A DNA stretch of 64,000 nucleotides, taken from contig NZ_FTOG01000006.1 in the NCBI RefSeq assembly GCF_900156655.1, positions 186,001-250,000 of the forward strand. The letters run 5' to 3'. Shown here in pieces: positions 35,244 through 44,117 of the stretch. The stretch is from Rhodobacter aestuarii (lineage in GTDB: Bacteria; Pseudomonadota; Alphaproteobacteria; Rhodobacterales; Rhodobacteraceae). The first letter of the stretch is position 1; the number at the start of each line of letters is the position of its first letter. Below the pieces are notes generated by a model that did no database searches, was not told the origin of the DNA, and saw nothing but the letters and a program-made list of their open reading frames with translations. Made by a program: the position numbers and the translations under genes.

Positions 35244-35911
35244 TGACGCGCCGCCTGAAACGGACGCGGGTCCCAACCGCAGGCAAACCCATCACCGTCA
35301 GGGTCCAGGTTGCCCGGGTCTTTTTGCGGGCCGCCACGCTCCAGAAACGCCATCTGCGCCAGATCGGGCGAGACATATTTCGCGCAGGCGCGCTCGGTCT
35401 TGATCAGCTTGAAGCCGCCCCGCTTGTAAACAGGCTGCCCCGGCGCGTTCGTTGCCGAAAGCGCATAGGCGGCAAGGTTCGGTCCTGTCGCCCCGCGCGT
35501 CACCACCGGATTGGCCGCAGGGGCCATGGCATCAAGCGGTGCCCCGGCGTCTTGCGCCGCGGGCGCGGCCGGAGCCTCGGTGGCGGAGGTGGCCCGCAGC
35601 GCGGCCAAAGTATCGGCCCCAATCGTGCCATCCGAGGCCGTCGTCGCCATTGGGGCCGAAGCCTCCGCCTGCCCCGCCGCAGAGGTGACAGGCGTTGCCC
35701 CATAGCCTGTGGTGCCATAGGCCCCACCCGGTGCCACAGCTTGCGCCGGGGCCGGGGCGGCCGCTGCAGGCTGGCCCCGCAATTCCGCCTCGCGTTGGTG
35801 CAAATAGGTCTGATAGTCACCAAAGCCTACACCCGCCGCCGAATTTGGCACCGGAGGATCGCAGGCGGCCAAAGCCAAAACCGGAACAGAAAACACCAAT
35901 AGCTTGCGCAT
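35240..35911 (-). CDS. Lipoprotein with C-terminal Excalibur-type calcium-binding motif
   Basis: A 223-residue protein. A lipoprotein signal is evident (MRKLLVFSVPVLALAAC, lipobox LAAC). A long Ala/Pro-rich linker (about 45-150) leads to a C-terminal domain ending in NLDPDGDGFACGWDPRPF. The DxDxDG-x2-C pattern is that of Excalibur domains, which bind calcium and are found in cell-surface proteins. ATG 35911 follows TAAGGAGCC. It sits 11 nt after gatA and is coupled to an amidase gene, suggesting a cell-envelope role. Confidence 0.8.
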   Translation of the reverse strand: MRKLLVFSVPVLALAACDPPVPNSAAGVGFGDYQTYLHQREAELRGQPAAAAPAPAQAVAPGGAYGTTGYGATPVTSAAGQAEASAPMATTASDGTIGADTLAALRATSATEAPAAPAAQDAGAPLDAMAPAANPVVTRGATGPNLAAYALSATNAPGQPVYKRGGFKLIKTERACAKYVSPDLAQMAFLERGGPQKDPGNLDPDGDGFACGWDPRPFQAARQ

Positions 35912-35922
35912 TGCGCGGCTCC

Positions 35923-37401
35923 TTACCACCACTTCTCGGGCTTCGCGGTGAAACCTGCTGCTTTCTCAAGCACCAAGGCTTGATTGAGCAGATCGCCTTC
36001 CCCCCACGGGCGGCCAATGAGTTGAAGCCCCATCGGCAGGCCCTTGGCATCCAGCCCCACCGGCACCGAAATGCCCGGCAGACCCGCCAAGTTCACCGTC
36101 ACGGTGAAGACGTCGTTGAGATACATCTCGACAGGATCGGCGTCTTTCATCTCACCAAGACCAAAGGCCGATGAGGGCGTTGCGGGCGTCAAGATCGCGT
36201 CGATGCCCGCCTCAAAGGCGAGATCAAAGTCGCGCTTAATCAGCGCCCGCACGCGCCGCGCGCGGTTGTAATAGGCATCATAGAAGCCCGCCGACAGCAC
36301 ATAGGTGCCAATCATCACCCGGCGCTGCACCTCAGGGCCAAAGCCCTCGGCGCGGGTTTTTTCATACATATCGACGATGCCCTCGCCCGCCCCCAGATGG
36401 GCGCGGTGCCCGTAGCGCACGCCATCATAGCGCGCGAGGTTGGACGAGGCTTCCGCCGGCGCAATCACGTAATAAGCCGGCAGCGCGTATTTGGTGTGCG
36501 GCAACGAGATATCGACGATCTCGGCCCCGGCATCGCGCAGCATCGCCGCGCCATCGTTCCAGAGTTTCTCGATCTCGGCGGGCATCCCGTCCATGCGGTA
36601 TTCTTTCGGAATACCGATTTTCTTGCCGCGAATATCGCCCGTCAGCGCCGCTTCGAAATCCGGCACCGGGAAATCGACACAGGTCGAGTCCTTGGCGTCA
36701 TTCGAGGCCATCGTGCCAAGCATGATCGCCGCATCGCGCACCGATTTGGTCATCGGGCCAGCTTGGTCGAGCGAAGAAGCAAAGGCCACCACGCCCCAAC
36801 GGCTCACGCGGCCATAGGTCGGCTTGATGCCCACAATGCCGGTGAAGGCCGCGGGCTGGCGGATCGAGCCACCCGTATCGGTGCCGGTTGCGCCAAGGCA
36901 AAGGTCAGCGGCCACAGCCGCCGCAGAACCGCCAGACGAGCCGCCGGGCGTCAGTTGACGGTCATCGACCTTCCACGGGTTCACAACCGGGCCGTAGCAG
37001 GCGGTCTCGTTGCTGGAGCCCATGGCGAATTCGTCCATGGAGAGCTTGCCCAGCATCACCGCGCCCGCATCCCAGAGGTTTTGAGTCACGGTGGATTCGT
37101 ATTCCGGCTTGAAGCCCTCAAGAATGCGCGAGGCCGCCTGAGATGCCACACCTTTGGTGCAGAACAGGTCTTTGATGCCGAGCGGAATGCCGCACATCGC
37201 AGGCGCATCACCGCCCGCAATCCGCGCATCGGCGGCTTTCGCCTGTTCCAGCGCGATCTCGGGCGTTTTGGCGCAATAGGCGTTGAGCGCATCCGCGCCC
37301 TCAATCGCCGAAAGGCAGCTTTCGGTCAGCTCGACCGAGGTGAACTCGCCCGCTTTCAGCCCGTCACGGGCGGCGGCAATGGTTAGTTTGTTCAGGCTCA
37401 T
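35923..37401 (-). CDS. gatA: Glutamyl-tRNA(Gln)/aspartyl-tRNA(Asn) amidotransferase subunit A
   Basis: A 492-residue amidase-signature protein. It releases ammonia from glutamine for transamidation of mischarged Glu-tRNA(Gln). The Ser-cisSer-Lys triad region is visible: Lys in [15 protein letters not shown], the Gly/Ser-rich [17 protein letters not shown], and the nucleophile Ser in [15 protein letters not shown]. It overlaps gatC by 4 nt (ATGA). gatB is not in this window, as in several relatives where it is unlinked. Confidence 0.97.
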   Translation of the reverse strand: MSLNKLTIAAARDGLKAGEFTSVELTESCLSAIEGADALNAYCAKTPEIALEQAKAADARIAGGDAPAMCGIPLGIKDLFCTKGVASQAASRILEGFKPEYESTVTQNLWDAGAVMLGKLSMDEFAMGSSNETACYGPVVNPWKVDDRQLTPGGSSGGSAAAVAADLCLGATGTDTGGSIRQPAAFTGIVGIKPTYGRVSRWGVVAFASSLDQAGPMTKSVRDAAIMLGTMASNDAKDSTCVDFPVPDFEAALTGDIRGKKIGIPKEYRMDGMPAEIEKLWNDGAAMLRDAGAEIVDISLPHTKYALPAYYVIAPAEASSNLARYDGVRYGHRAHLGAGEGIVDMYEKTRAEGFGPEVQRRVMIGTYVLSAGFYDAYYNRARRVRALIKRDFDLAFEAGIDAILTPATPSSAFGLGEMKDADPVEMYLNDVFTVTVNLAGLPGISVPVGLDAKGLPMGLQLIGRPWGEGDLLNQALVLEKAAGFTAKPEKWW

Positions 37402-37685
37402 TCCACCACCTTCGGCACGGCAAAGAAGCCCTCGCGGGCATCGGGGGCATTGGCGAGAATTTTCTCAGGATAGCTGCCGTCGGTCACTTCATCGACGCGG
37501 CGCTTGAGCCGCATCGGCGTGACGGAGGTCATCGGCTCGATGCCCTCCACATCCACCTCATTCAATTGTTCCATGAAGGTCAGGATGCCCGAGAGTTGCT
37601 CGGCCAGTTTCGGCAGGTCGTCTTCGGCCACGCGGATGCGCGCCAGATGCGCCACCTTGCGGGCGGTATCAATGTCGATGGACAT
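37398..37685 (-). CDS. gatC: Amidotransferase subunit C
   Basis: A 95-residue small subunit that stabilises GatA-GatB. The family signature is clear: [20 protein letters not shown] near the start, [15 protein letters not shown] in the centre and a C-terminal segment with LRRDxV-like [19 protein letters not shown]. First gene of the gatC-gatA-lipoprotein-amidase unit. Confidence 0.96.
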   Translation of the reverse strand: MSIDIDTARKVAHLARIRVAEDDLPKLAEQLSGILTFMEQLNEVDVEGIEPMTSVTPMRLKRRVDEVTDGSYPEKILANAPDAREGFFAVPKVVE

Positions 37686-37852
37686 GGGTGGGTGTCTCCG
37701 CTTGTCTGGATGCGGGTTTAGCGTCCGGGGCGGAGGCTTTCAAGCACAGCGTCCTTAACTGGCCCCTGTGACGCCTGTGCGCCTTCCCTTGTCACATATC
37801 CACGCTAGCTTTCCGGGCAGTAGATTCGTTGAAGCAACAGAAAGAGGATGAC

Positions 37853-38545
37853 ATGAACCTGATTTGGCTAGGCCATTCCGGCTTTCGTCTTGAAATTGAA
37901 AACGCCGTAATCCTGATTGACCCTTGGCTGACGGGCAACCCGGTGTTCCCAGCCGAAAAACGCGCCGAAGCGCTGGCCGGGGCCACGCATATTCTGCTCA
38001 CCCACGGCCATGGCGACCATTCCGCCGATACGCTGGCCTTGGCGAAAGAACTCAATGTGCCGATCGTCGGCATTTACGACATCGTGAGCCATTGGGAAGC
38101 GCATGACGGCATTGACGGCATTGGCTTCAACAAAGGCGGCACCGTTGATTTGGGCGGCGCGAAGGTGACGATGGTGCCTGCGATGCACTCTTCGTCAATC
38201 AGCGGGCCGACCGGGCCGATTTATGCGGGCGCTGAGTCGGGCTATATGATCGCGGGCGAAGGCCAAACGATCTACCTTTCGGGCGACACCTGCATCAGCT
38301 CAGAAATGCAGTGGATGGGCGAGTATTTCCAACCCGATATCGGCATTCTTGCTGCCGGTGGCCATTTCACCATGGATATGCGCGCCGCTGCTTGGGCAGC
38401 GAAGAAATACTTCAATTTCAAGACCGTGATCCCGTGCCATTACCGCACCTTCCCGCTGCTGGAACAATCAGCGGCGGCACTGGTGGAAGGGCTACCGGAT
38501 GTGCAGGTGATTGAGCCGCAGGTGATGGAAGCGATCAGCCTGTGA
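37853..38545 (+). CDS. UPF0173 metal-dependent hydrolase (metallo-beta-lactamase fold)
   Basis: A 230-residue protein. The metal-binding motif THGHGDHSADT is present, with further ligands at MHSSS, SGDTC and PCHYRTFP, the set seen in UPF0173/YtkL proteins. AGAGGATGAC precedes the chosen ATG; an earlier in-frame start would add eight residues. Substrate unknown. It is followed at once by the SRP RNA gene. Confidence 0.92.
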   Translation: MNLIWLGHSGFRLEIENAVILIDPWLTGNPVFPAEKRAEALAGATHILLTHGHGDHSADTLALAKELNVPIVGIYDIVSHWEAHDGIDGIGFNKGGTVDLGGAKVTMVPAMHSSSISGPTGPIYAGAESGYMIAGEGQTIYLSGDTCISSEMQWMGEYFQPDIGILAAGGHFTMDMRAAAWAAKKYFNFKTVIPCHYRTFPLLEQSAAALVEGLPDVQVIEPQVMEAISL

Positions 38546-38587
38546 TCCAAGGGTTGCAAGGGAGCGGCGTGACGACTATATGACGCC

Positions 38588-38686
38588 GCGAGAGGTTGGC
38601 GCGGGCGAGCGCCTCGCCAACCCGGTCAGGTCCGGAAGGAAGCAGCCGCAACGAGCCCCGCTTGGGTCGCTGTCCAGCCTCTCACC
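38588..38686 (+). ncRNA. ffs: Signal recognition particle RNA (4.5S)
   Basis: The invariant core GGTCAGGTCCGGAAGGAAGC lies at 38624-38643, the Ffh-binding and GGAA tetraloop region. Outer arms GAGAGGTTGG (38590) and CCAGCCTCTC (38674) pair to close a single long hairpin of about 100 nt. Together with Ffh this RNA targets nascent membrane proteins. The ends are set from the closing stem. Confidence 0.95.
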
Positions 38687-38816
38687 CTCCCATCGCATTT
38701 CGACTTCGGCTTGAAAGCCTTGGCGTTGGCCATAGCGCATCAGAAAACGCGACGCTTGTCTCGTGCCATTCCCGCCGATAGATATTCTTTAGACGCTTTC
38801 AGACCGTCTCACGGAA

Positions 38817-39764
38817 ATGGCATTTGCTTGGGGCGGTTCGATGGGCGCTGCGCAACGAAACATCAGCGCGGAGAAACTCGCCTATCTGAAGCGCATGAAG
38901 GCTTTTCAGCGCGAATTGGAGGCGCTTCAACCGCTCTTCGAGGTCGAGACTGCCATCTATGCAGAACAGCCCTGCGTAACCGGGCCGCTCCCCCTCGCTG
39001 TTGACCTTTACCGCCCGGAAACAGGCCGCGATTGGCCCGTGGTGATCTGGCTGCATGCGGGCGGCTTCATCGCAGGATCGCGCGAAAAAAAGCTCCATAG
39101 TGTCATTGCCGGGCATTTCGTGCGCCACGGCTACGCCGTCGCCATCCCCGATTATCGGCTACACCGTCAGCGCCCCCTTCTCAAAAAGCCAATGCGGCGG
39201 CTCATGCGTGACCTCGTGGCCGAGGCCGCTGCGACAGAAGACCCGATGCAACGAATCTTCCAGCGTGATCGCGCCTTGGCCGTGGTCGAAGATTGCGGAG
39301 CATTACTCCGCTGGCTTGAAAAAGAGGGGCCTTCCCGAGGCTTGGGCAAGGAAATCATTTGGGCCGGGTCATCGGCCGGAGCGATTTCCGCGCTTAATGC
39401 CCTCTATCTGCTGCCACAATTGCGGATTGAGCCCTTCAACGTGCGCTCTGCGATGATCAGTTCAGGCGGCTTTGCCTATGGCCGCTTTGCAAAACCGGGA
39501 ACCGCGCCGGTGCTGGCATTGCATGGCCCTGAGGACAGCCGCGTGCCAATCGGCTCGATCCGCGCGCTCAAAGCGCGTTTAGGCAACGAAATCACGCTGA
39601 TTGAAAGCGACACTTTGCTACACGGGGAAATCGGGTTCACGCCCGATGAGGCGCTTGGCGTTGCGGTCGACAGGCTTGTGACGTTTGACCAAGCCGCAGC
39701 CAAGCAATTCTCCTTCACGCGCGTTCCGGAAGCTGGCGTTACAAAGAACACGCGCCAAGATTGA
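38817..39764 (+). CDS. Alpha/beta hydrolase, hormone-sensitive-lipase-like esterase
   Basis: A 315-residue hydrolase. The oxyanion-hole motif HxGG appears as LHAGGF, and the nucleophile elbow as WAGSSAGAIS. The C-terminal part has the Asp region LHGPEDSRVP and the catalytic His in DTLLHGEIG. These fit the HSL (alpha/beta hydrolase_3) family. No signal peptide. The natural ester is unknown. The start at 38817 has only a weak ribosome binding site; ATG 38841 is an alternative. It stands alone, after ffs. Confidence 0.85.
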   Translation: MAFAWGGSMGAAQRNISAEKLAYLKRMKAFQRELEALQPLFEVETAIYAEQPCVTGPLPLAVDLYRPETGRDWPVVIWLHAGGFIAGSREKKLHSVIAGHFVRHGYAVAIPDYRLHRQRPLLKKPMRRLMRDLVAEAAATEDPMQRIFQRDRALAVVEDCGALLRWLEKEGPSRGLGKEIIWAGSSAGAISALNALYLLPQLRIEPFNVRSAMISSGGFAYGRFAKPGTAPVLALHGPEDSRVPIGSIRALKARLGNEITLIESDTLLHGEIGFTPDEALGVAVDRLVTFDQAAAKQFSFTRVPEAGVTKNTRQD

Positions 39765-39915
39765 TGCGGCGCCGAGCAAGACCCGAAGCACCTTCCAAAC
39801 CGCGACAATCTGCCTAAGTTGCACCTTCGCGCGGGCAGGCGTTTGGTACCCGCATCTGCACCGCGTATGCCCCGCACTGTGCAGACTTTCTTATCTGCAC
39901 TCAAGGAGGCACTCA

Positions 39916-40122
39916 ATGAAGACGATCTCTCTCACCGCTGCGGCGGTCCTTTTGGCGTTGCTTGGCGCACAAAGCGCCGTTGCGAAAGATTGCCGCGCTT
40001 ACGGCGTATGCGAACAAGAGTGTTTGGGCGGATCTTCCGCGACGGCGAGCAGCGCAGCAAAGCAAAGCTGCAAAGCGCGCTGCATGGCCGCCAGAAAAGG
40101 CTGCGCTACGATTGACCAGTAA
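39916..40122 (+). CDS. Small secreted cysteine-rich protein
   Basis: 68 residues, family not recognised. A strong AAGGAGG (39903-39909) precedes ATG 39916. A signal peptide is clear (MKTISLTAAAVLLALLGAQSAVA, cut before KDCRAYG). The mature part of about 45 residues has six cysteines in the pattern C-x5-C-x3-C and C-x3-C-x6-C, separated by a Ser/Ala-rich stretch. This suggests a disulfide-stabilised or metal-binding periplasmic peptide. It has its own terminator. Longer in-frame starts upstream lack a ribosome binding site. Confidence 0.75.
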   Translation: MKTISLTAAAVLLALLGAQSAVAKDCRAYGVCEQECLGGSSATASSAAKQSCKARCMAARKGCATIDQ

Positions 40123-40130
40123 GACAAGCT

Positions 40131-40160
40131 GGCTCGGACCAATTTTCCCGAGCCTTACTT
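40131..40160 (+). terminator. Terminator-like hairpin after the cysteine-rich protein gene
   Basis: GGCTCGG (40131-40137) pairs with CCGAGCC (40148-40154) over a 10-nt loop and is followed by TTACTT. It lies 9 nt past the stop codon. Confidence 0.6.
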
Positions 40161-40172
40161 CCGCCTAAACAC

Positions 40173-40195
40173 GCGCCGCGCGCATAGCGCGGCGC
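40173..40195. repeat. Perfect inverted repeat upstream of dnaX
   Basis: GCGCCGCGC and GCGCGGCGC are exact reverse complements around GCATA, about 65 nt before the dnaX start. There is no T-run, so it may be a leader stem-loop or part of a back-to-back termination region. Confidence 0.5.
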
Positions 40196-40260
40196 CCCAC
40201 GGCATCGGTTTGACTTGGCCCACCGCCTCGCTAGACTGCGCGAGCAATTCAGGAGCGCCC

Positions 40261-42033
40261 ATGACCGACGCCGAAAGCCCCGCGCAAAACCCCTCGGGCT
40301 ATCAGGTTCTTGCCCGCAAGTACCGCCCCGCCACCTTTGCCGATTTGATCGGGCAGGAGGCGATGGTGCGCACGCTGAAAAACGCCTTTGCGGCAAGCCG
40401 GATCGCTCAAGCCTTCATCATGACGGGGATTCGCGGCACCGGCAAAACCACCACCGCGCGGATCATCGCCAAGGGCCTTAACTGCATCGGCCCCGATGGG
40501 AACGGCGGACCAACGACCGAGCCCTGCCTTGAATGCGAACACTGCAAGGCCATTGCCGAAGGTCGGCACGTGGATGTGCTGGAAATGGACGCCGCCTCGC
40601 GCACCGGGGTGGGCGACATTCGCGAGATCATTGAAAGCGTGAACTACCGGGCCGCCTCCGCGCGCTACAAAGTCTATATCATCGACGAAGTGCATATGCT
40701 TTCGACCTCGGCCTTCAACGCGCTTTTGAAAACGCTCGAAGAACCGCCGGCGCATGTGAAGTTTATTTTCGCCACCACCGAGATTCGCAAAGTGCCGGTG
40801 ACGGTGCTCAGCCGCTGCCAGCGCTTCGATTTGCGCCGCATCGAGCCTGAGGTGATGATTGCGCATTTGCAAAAGGTGGCCGGGCTGGAAAATGCGCAGA
40901 TCGCCGAAGATGCTCTGGCGCTGATTACCCGCGCGGCTGAAGGCTCGGTTCGCGATGCGATGTCTTTGCTCGATCAGGCGATTTCCCACGGCGCGGGCGA
41001 AACCACCGCCGATCAGGTGCGTGCGATGCTGGGGCTGGCCGATCGCGCCCGTGTGCTGGACCTGTTCGACCACATCCTGAAGGGCGATGCCGCCGCCGCG
41101 CTGACCGAACTTGGCGCGCAATATAGTGACGGCGCGGACCCGATGGCGGTTCTGCGCGATCTCGCGGAAATCACCCATTGGGTTTCGGTGATCAAAATCA
41201 CCCCCGAAGCGGCAGACGACCCGACCGTGCCGCCCGAGGAACGCACGCGCGGGCAAGCGATTGCCGCGGCGATCCCGATGCGGGTGCTCAGCCGGTTTTG
41301 GCAGATGCTATTGAAAGCGATTGAAGAGGTGGCGGGCGCACCAAACGCGATGATGGCCGCGGAAATGGCGCTCATTCGGCTCACCCATGTGGCCGACCTG
41401 CCCGACCCGGAAACGCTGATGCGCAAGGTGATGGGTGGCCCCGGTGCTGCGGGCGGCGCGGGCCCTGCACAAGGCGGTGGCGGGGGCGGTGGTGGCCCGC
41501 GCGCCGAAGCCACAACCCGGCATATGCTGGGCGGGCGGCCTTTGCATATGTCTGGCTCGGCGGCGCTGGCCGTGCAGCCTGCAGCCTCGGCCTTGGCGCG
41601 ATATGCCAAGTTTGAAGATGTGGTCGAACTGATCGCCAAAATGCGCGACGGGCTTTTACGGCACCAAGTGGAGCGCGGCGTGCGGCTGGTAAGCTACGCC
41701 CCCGGCCGGATTGAGTTTGAGCTTGCCCCCGATGCGCCGCGCGACTTGGCGCAGACACTTGCGCAACGGCTGCAAGGCTGGACCGGCGCGCGTTGGGGCG
41801 TTTCGGTTGTGTCCGAAGGGGGCCAGCCAACGCTCTTTGAGCGTGAAAATGCCGCGAAACTGGCTGCGGAAGCCGAGGCGCGGGCCGAAAACGCGGTTGT
41901 GCAGGCGATCTTTGCCGCCTTCCCGCAAGCCGCGTTTGAACAGATCACCCTCGCCGCAGAGCTAGAGGCTGAACAAGCCGCCGAAGCGCTGCCAGAGGTG
42001 GAAGACGAATGGGATCCTTTCGAGGACAACTAA
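40261..42033 (+). CDS. dnaX: DNA polymerase III subunits gamma/tau
   Basis: A 590-residue clamp-loader ATPase. The Walker A motif is GIRGTGKTTTAR, a zinc-binding Cys cluster follows (CIGPDG...CLECEHC), and the Walker B motif is VYIIDEVHML. The sensor region SRCQRFDLRR follows. A Gly-rich linker near residues 400-425 separates the ATPase from the tau-type C-terminal region. No A-rich slippery sequence like the E. coli gamma frameshift site is seen. I chose ATG 40261 (AGGAG upstream). First gene of dnaX-ybaB-recR. Confidence 0.97.
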   Translation: MTDAESPAQNPSGYQVLARKYRPATFADLIGQEAMVRTLKNAFAASRIAQAFIMTGIRGTGKTTTARIIAKGLNCIGPDGNGGPTTEPCLECEHCKAIAEGRHVDVLEMDAASRTGVGDIREIIESVNYRAASARYKVYIIDEVHMLSTSAFNALLKTLEEPPAHVKFIFATTEIRKVPVTVLSRCQRFDLRRIEPEVMIAHLQKVAGLENAQIAEDALALITRAAEGSVRDAMSLLDQAISHGAGETTADQVRAMLGLADRARVLDLFDHILKGDAAAALTELGAQYSDGADPMAVLRDLAEITHWVSVIKITPEAADDPTVPPEERTRGQAIAAAIPMRVLSRFWQMLLKAIEEVAGAPNAMMAAEMALIRLTHVADLPDPETLMRKVMGGPGAAGGAGPAQGGGGGGGGPRAEATTRHMLGGRPLHMSGSAALAVQPAASALARYAKFEDVVELIAKMRDGLLRHQVERGVRLVSYAPGRIEFELAPDAPRDLAQTLAQRLQGWTGARWGVSVVSEGGQPTLFERENAAKLAAEAEARAENAVVQAIFAAFPQAAFEQITLAAELEAEQAAEALPEVEDEWDPFEDN

Positions 42034-42049
42034 CATTGAGGAGAAAGTA

Positions 42050-42394
42050 ATGCTGAAGGGTTTGGGCCAGTTGGGTGACATGGCCAAAATGATGAAAGCC
42101 GCCAAGGAAATGCAGGAGCGGATGCTGCAACTGCAAGACGAGCTTGGCCGGATGATCGTGGAAGGCGAGGCCGGTGGCGGTTTGGTCAAGGCGCGCGTCA
42201 CCGCCAAGGGCGAGTTGACCGGGCTTGAAATTGATCCGTCGATCTTTGTGCCTTCGGAAAAGGAAGTGGTCGAAGATCTGATCATCGCCGCCGTGAAAGA
42301 CGCGCAAGCCCGCGCGCAAGACAAAGCCGGTGAAGAACAGCGCAAGCTGATGGGCGATCTGGGCCTGCCCGCTGATATGAACTTCCCGGGCTAA
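42050..42394 (+). CDS. ybaB: YbaB/EbfC family nucleoid-associated protein
   Basis: A 114-residue DNA-binding protein of the YbaB/EbfC family. The family pattern is visible: [20 protein letters not shown], then [20 protein letters not shown] and [17 protein letters not shown]. It binds DNA as a dimer and may influence nucleoid structure or repair. It sits 16 nt after dnaX with GGAGAAAGTA upstream, in the usual dnaX-ybaB-recR order. Confidence 0.95.
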   Translation: MLKGLGQLGDMAKMMKAAKEMQERMLQLQDELGRMIVEGEAGGGLVKARVTAKGELTGLEIDPSIFVPSEKEVVEDLIIAAVKDAQARAQDKAGEEQRKLMGDLGLPADMNFPG

Positions 42395-42395
42395 G

Positions 42396-43007
42396 ATGAG
42401 CCTGGGGGCTGGCGGGGGCCGCGACGAGATCGAGGCGCTGATCGCGCTGATGGCGCGGCTGCCGGGGCTTGGCCCCCGCTCTGCGCGGCGTGCCGTCTTG
42501 CATTTGCTGCGCCGCCGGGAGGGACAGATGGCCCCTTTGGCGGCGGCGCTGGCCCGCGTCGCCGAAACCGCGCGCGATTGCCCGGTTTGCGGCAATATCG
42601 CCGTGGGCGGCACTTGCGAGATTTGCGAAAACCCCGCCCGCGCCACTGGCGAGATTTGCGTTGTGGAAGATGTGGCCGACCTTTGGGCCATGGAGCGCGG
42701 TGGCGCGTTCAAAGGCCGCTATCATGTTTTGGGCGGCACGCTTTCCGCGCTGGATGCCGTGGGGCCGGAAGAACTGGGCATTCCACGATTGGTCGAGCGG
42801 GTGCAAGCGGAGCATGTGACCGAGGTGATCTTGGCGCTCAATGCCACGGTCGAAGGCCAAACCACCGCGCATTATATTGCCGAAGCGCTGGAGCGCACCG
42901 GGGCCAGTGTGACCTCGCTGGCGCAAGGCGTGCCGATTGGCGGCGAGCTGGACTATCTTGATGATGGCACAATTTCTGCGGCGCTGCGCGCCCGACGGGC
43001 TTTGTGA
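42396..43007 (+). CDS. recR: Recombination protein RecR
   Basis: A 203-residue protein of the RecFOR pathway, which loads RecA on gapped DNA. The helix-hairpin-helix region is [20 protein letters not shown]-like near residue 20, the zinc finger is [16 protein letters not shown], and the Toprim domain follows ([15 protein letters not shown] ... [19 protein letters not shown]). The start lies directly after the ybaB stop, and the stop overlaps the next start. Confidence 0.97.
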   Translation: MSLGAGGGRDEIEALIALMARLPGLGPRSARRAVLHLLRRREGQMAPLAAALARVAETARDCPVCGNIAVGGTCEICENPARATGEICVVEDVADLWAMERGGAFKGRYHVLGGTLSALDAVGPEELGIPRLVERVQAEHVTEVILALNATVEGQTTAHYIAEALERTGASVTSLAQGVPIGGELDYLDDGTISAALRARRAL

Positions 43008-43345
43008 TGGCCACAAGCGCTGAAACCATCTCTTTCTTTCTGGAGCAGCTTGAGGGGCGTGGCGTGACCGCGCGCAAGATGTTTGGCGAATATGGGGTCT
43101 ATGCGGGCGGCAAGATGGTCGCGCTCATTTGCGATGACACGCTCTTTGTGAAGCAATTGCCCGAGGCGGCCGCCTATTTGGGCGCGCCCGAAGAAGCCCC
43201 GCCCTACAAAGGGGCGAAGCCACATTTCCGGATCAGCGCCGATCAATGGGAAGATGGCGATTGGCTTTGGGGGCTGATTTCATTGATGGAAACCCATCTC
43301 CCCATGCCCAAGCCAAAGGCGCGCAAACCCAAAAGGGAGGGTTAA
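43007..43345 (+). CDS. TfoX/Sxy N-terminal domain protein
   Basis: A 112-residue protein comprising a TfoX N-terminal domain only: TARKMFGEYGVYAGGKMVALICDDTLFVK is characteristic, with the ARxMFGGxG-like motif. The C-terminal tail is basic (KPKARKPKRE). TfoX in gammaproteobacteria regulates competence, but single-domain homologues are widespread and of unknown role. TGATG overlap with recR; a GTG at 43004 would add one residue. Same transcript as dnaX-recR is likely. Confidence 0.85.
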   Translation: MATSAETISFFLEQLEGRGVTARKMFGEYGVYAGGKMVALICDDTLFVKQLPEAAAYLGAPEEAPPYKGAKPHFRISADQWEDGDWLWGLISLMETHLPMPKPKARKPKREG

Positions 43346-43418
43346 CCCCTTCTCAAGAAGCATTGATCCACCTCGCCCCCCTCGGTATCAGGGGGAAAAG
43401 CTGTTTTGGATGTTGCAG

Positions 43419-44084
43419 ATGAACCGCCTTTATCACGTTGCCCTTTCGCCCTTTTGCCGCAAGGTCCGCCTGACTTTGGCGGAAAAGAAGATCGAAGTGG
43501 AACTGGTCGAAGAGCGTTACTGGGAGAAAAGCACCGAATTCACGCGCCGCAACCCCGCAGGCAAGGTGCCCGTGCTGCGCTATGACAATCGGCTGTTCTC
43601 CGAAAGTCAGGCGATCTGCGAATACATTGACGAGATCGTACCCGACCCGCAGTTGATGCCGCGCGACCCCGAGGCGCGCTATGAGGTGCGCCGCCTCTGC
43701 GCGTGGTTTGATGACAAGTTCAACAGCGAAGTCACCACCAAGGTGATGGGCGAGCGCGTTTGGAAGAAGGTGCAGAAAAAAGGCTACCCCGACAGCAAGA
43801 CGATCAAGGAAGGCTTGGCGGCGATCAAGTTCCACATTGATTACATGGGCTGGCTTTTAGATCAGCGCCGTTGGCTGGCGGGGGATGTGATGACCTTGGC
43901 CGATTTTTCCGCTGCCGCGCATATGAGTTGCCTCGATTACATCTCGGATGTGGATTGGCATCGCTCGGAAGTGGTCAAGCAATGGTATGCGAAAATCAAA
44001 TCGCGCCCGGCCTTCCGCTCGCTTTTGGCAGACCAATTGCCGGGCATGCCCCCCTCGCCGCAATATGCGGAACTGGATTTTTAA
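43419..44084 (+). CDS. Glutathione S-transferase family protein
   Basis: A 221-residue protein. The thioredoxin-like N-terminal domain starts MNRLYHVALSPFCRKVRLTL, with Ser-Pro-Phe-Cys at the glutathione site, followed by RRNPAGKVPVL (cis-Pro) and SESQAICEYID (gamma-glutamyl binding). The helical C-terminal domain contains LAGDVMTLADFSAAAHMSCLDY, the usual N-capping box. An ATG three codons upstream (43410) is an alternative start. The substrate is not predictable. Confidence 0.9.
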   Translation: MNRLYHVALSPFCRKVRLTLAEKKIEVELVEERYWEKSTEFTRRNPAGKVPVLRYDNRLFSESQAICEYIDEIVPDPQLMPRDPEARYEVRRLCAWFDDKFNSEVTTKVMGERVWKKVQKKGYPDSKTIKEGLAAIKFHIDYMGWLLDQRRWLAGDVMTLADFSAAAHMSCLDYISDVDWHRSEVVKQWYAKIKSRPAFRSLLADQLPGMPPSPQYAELDF

Positions 44085-44117
44085 GCGCATCAGCGGCACG
44101 GCACAGCGGAGGCGCAC

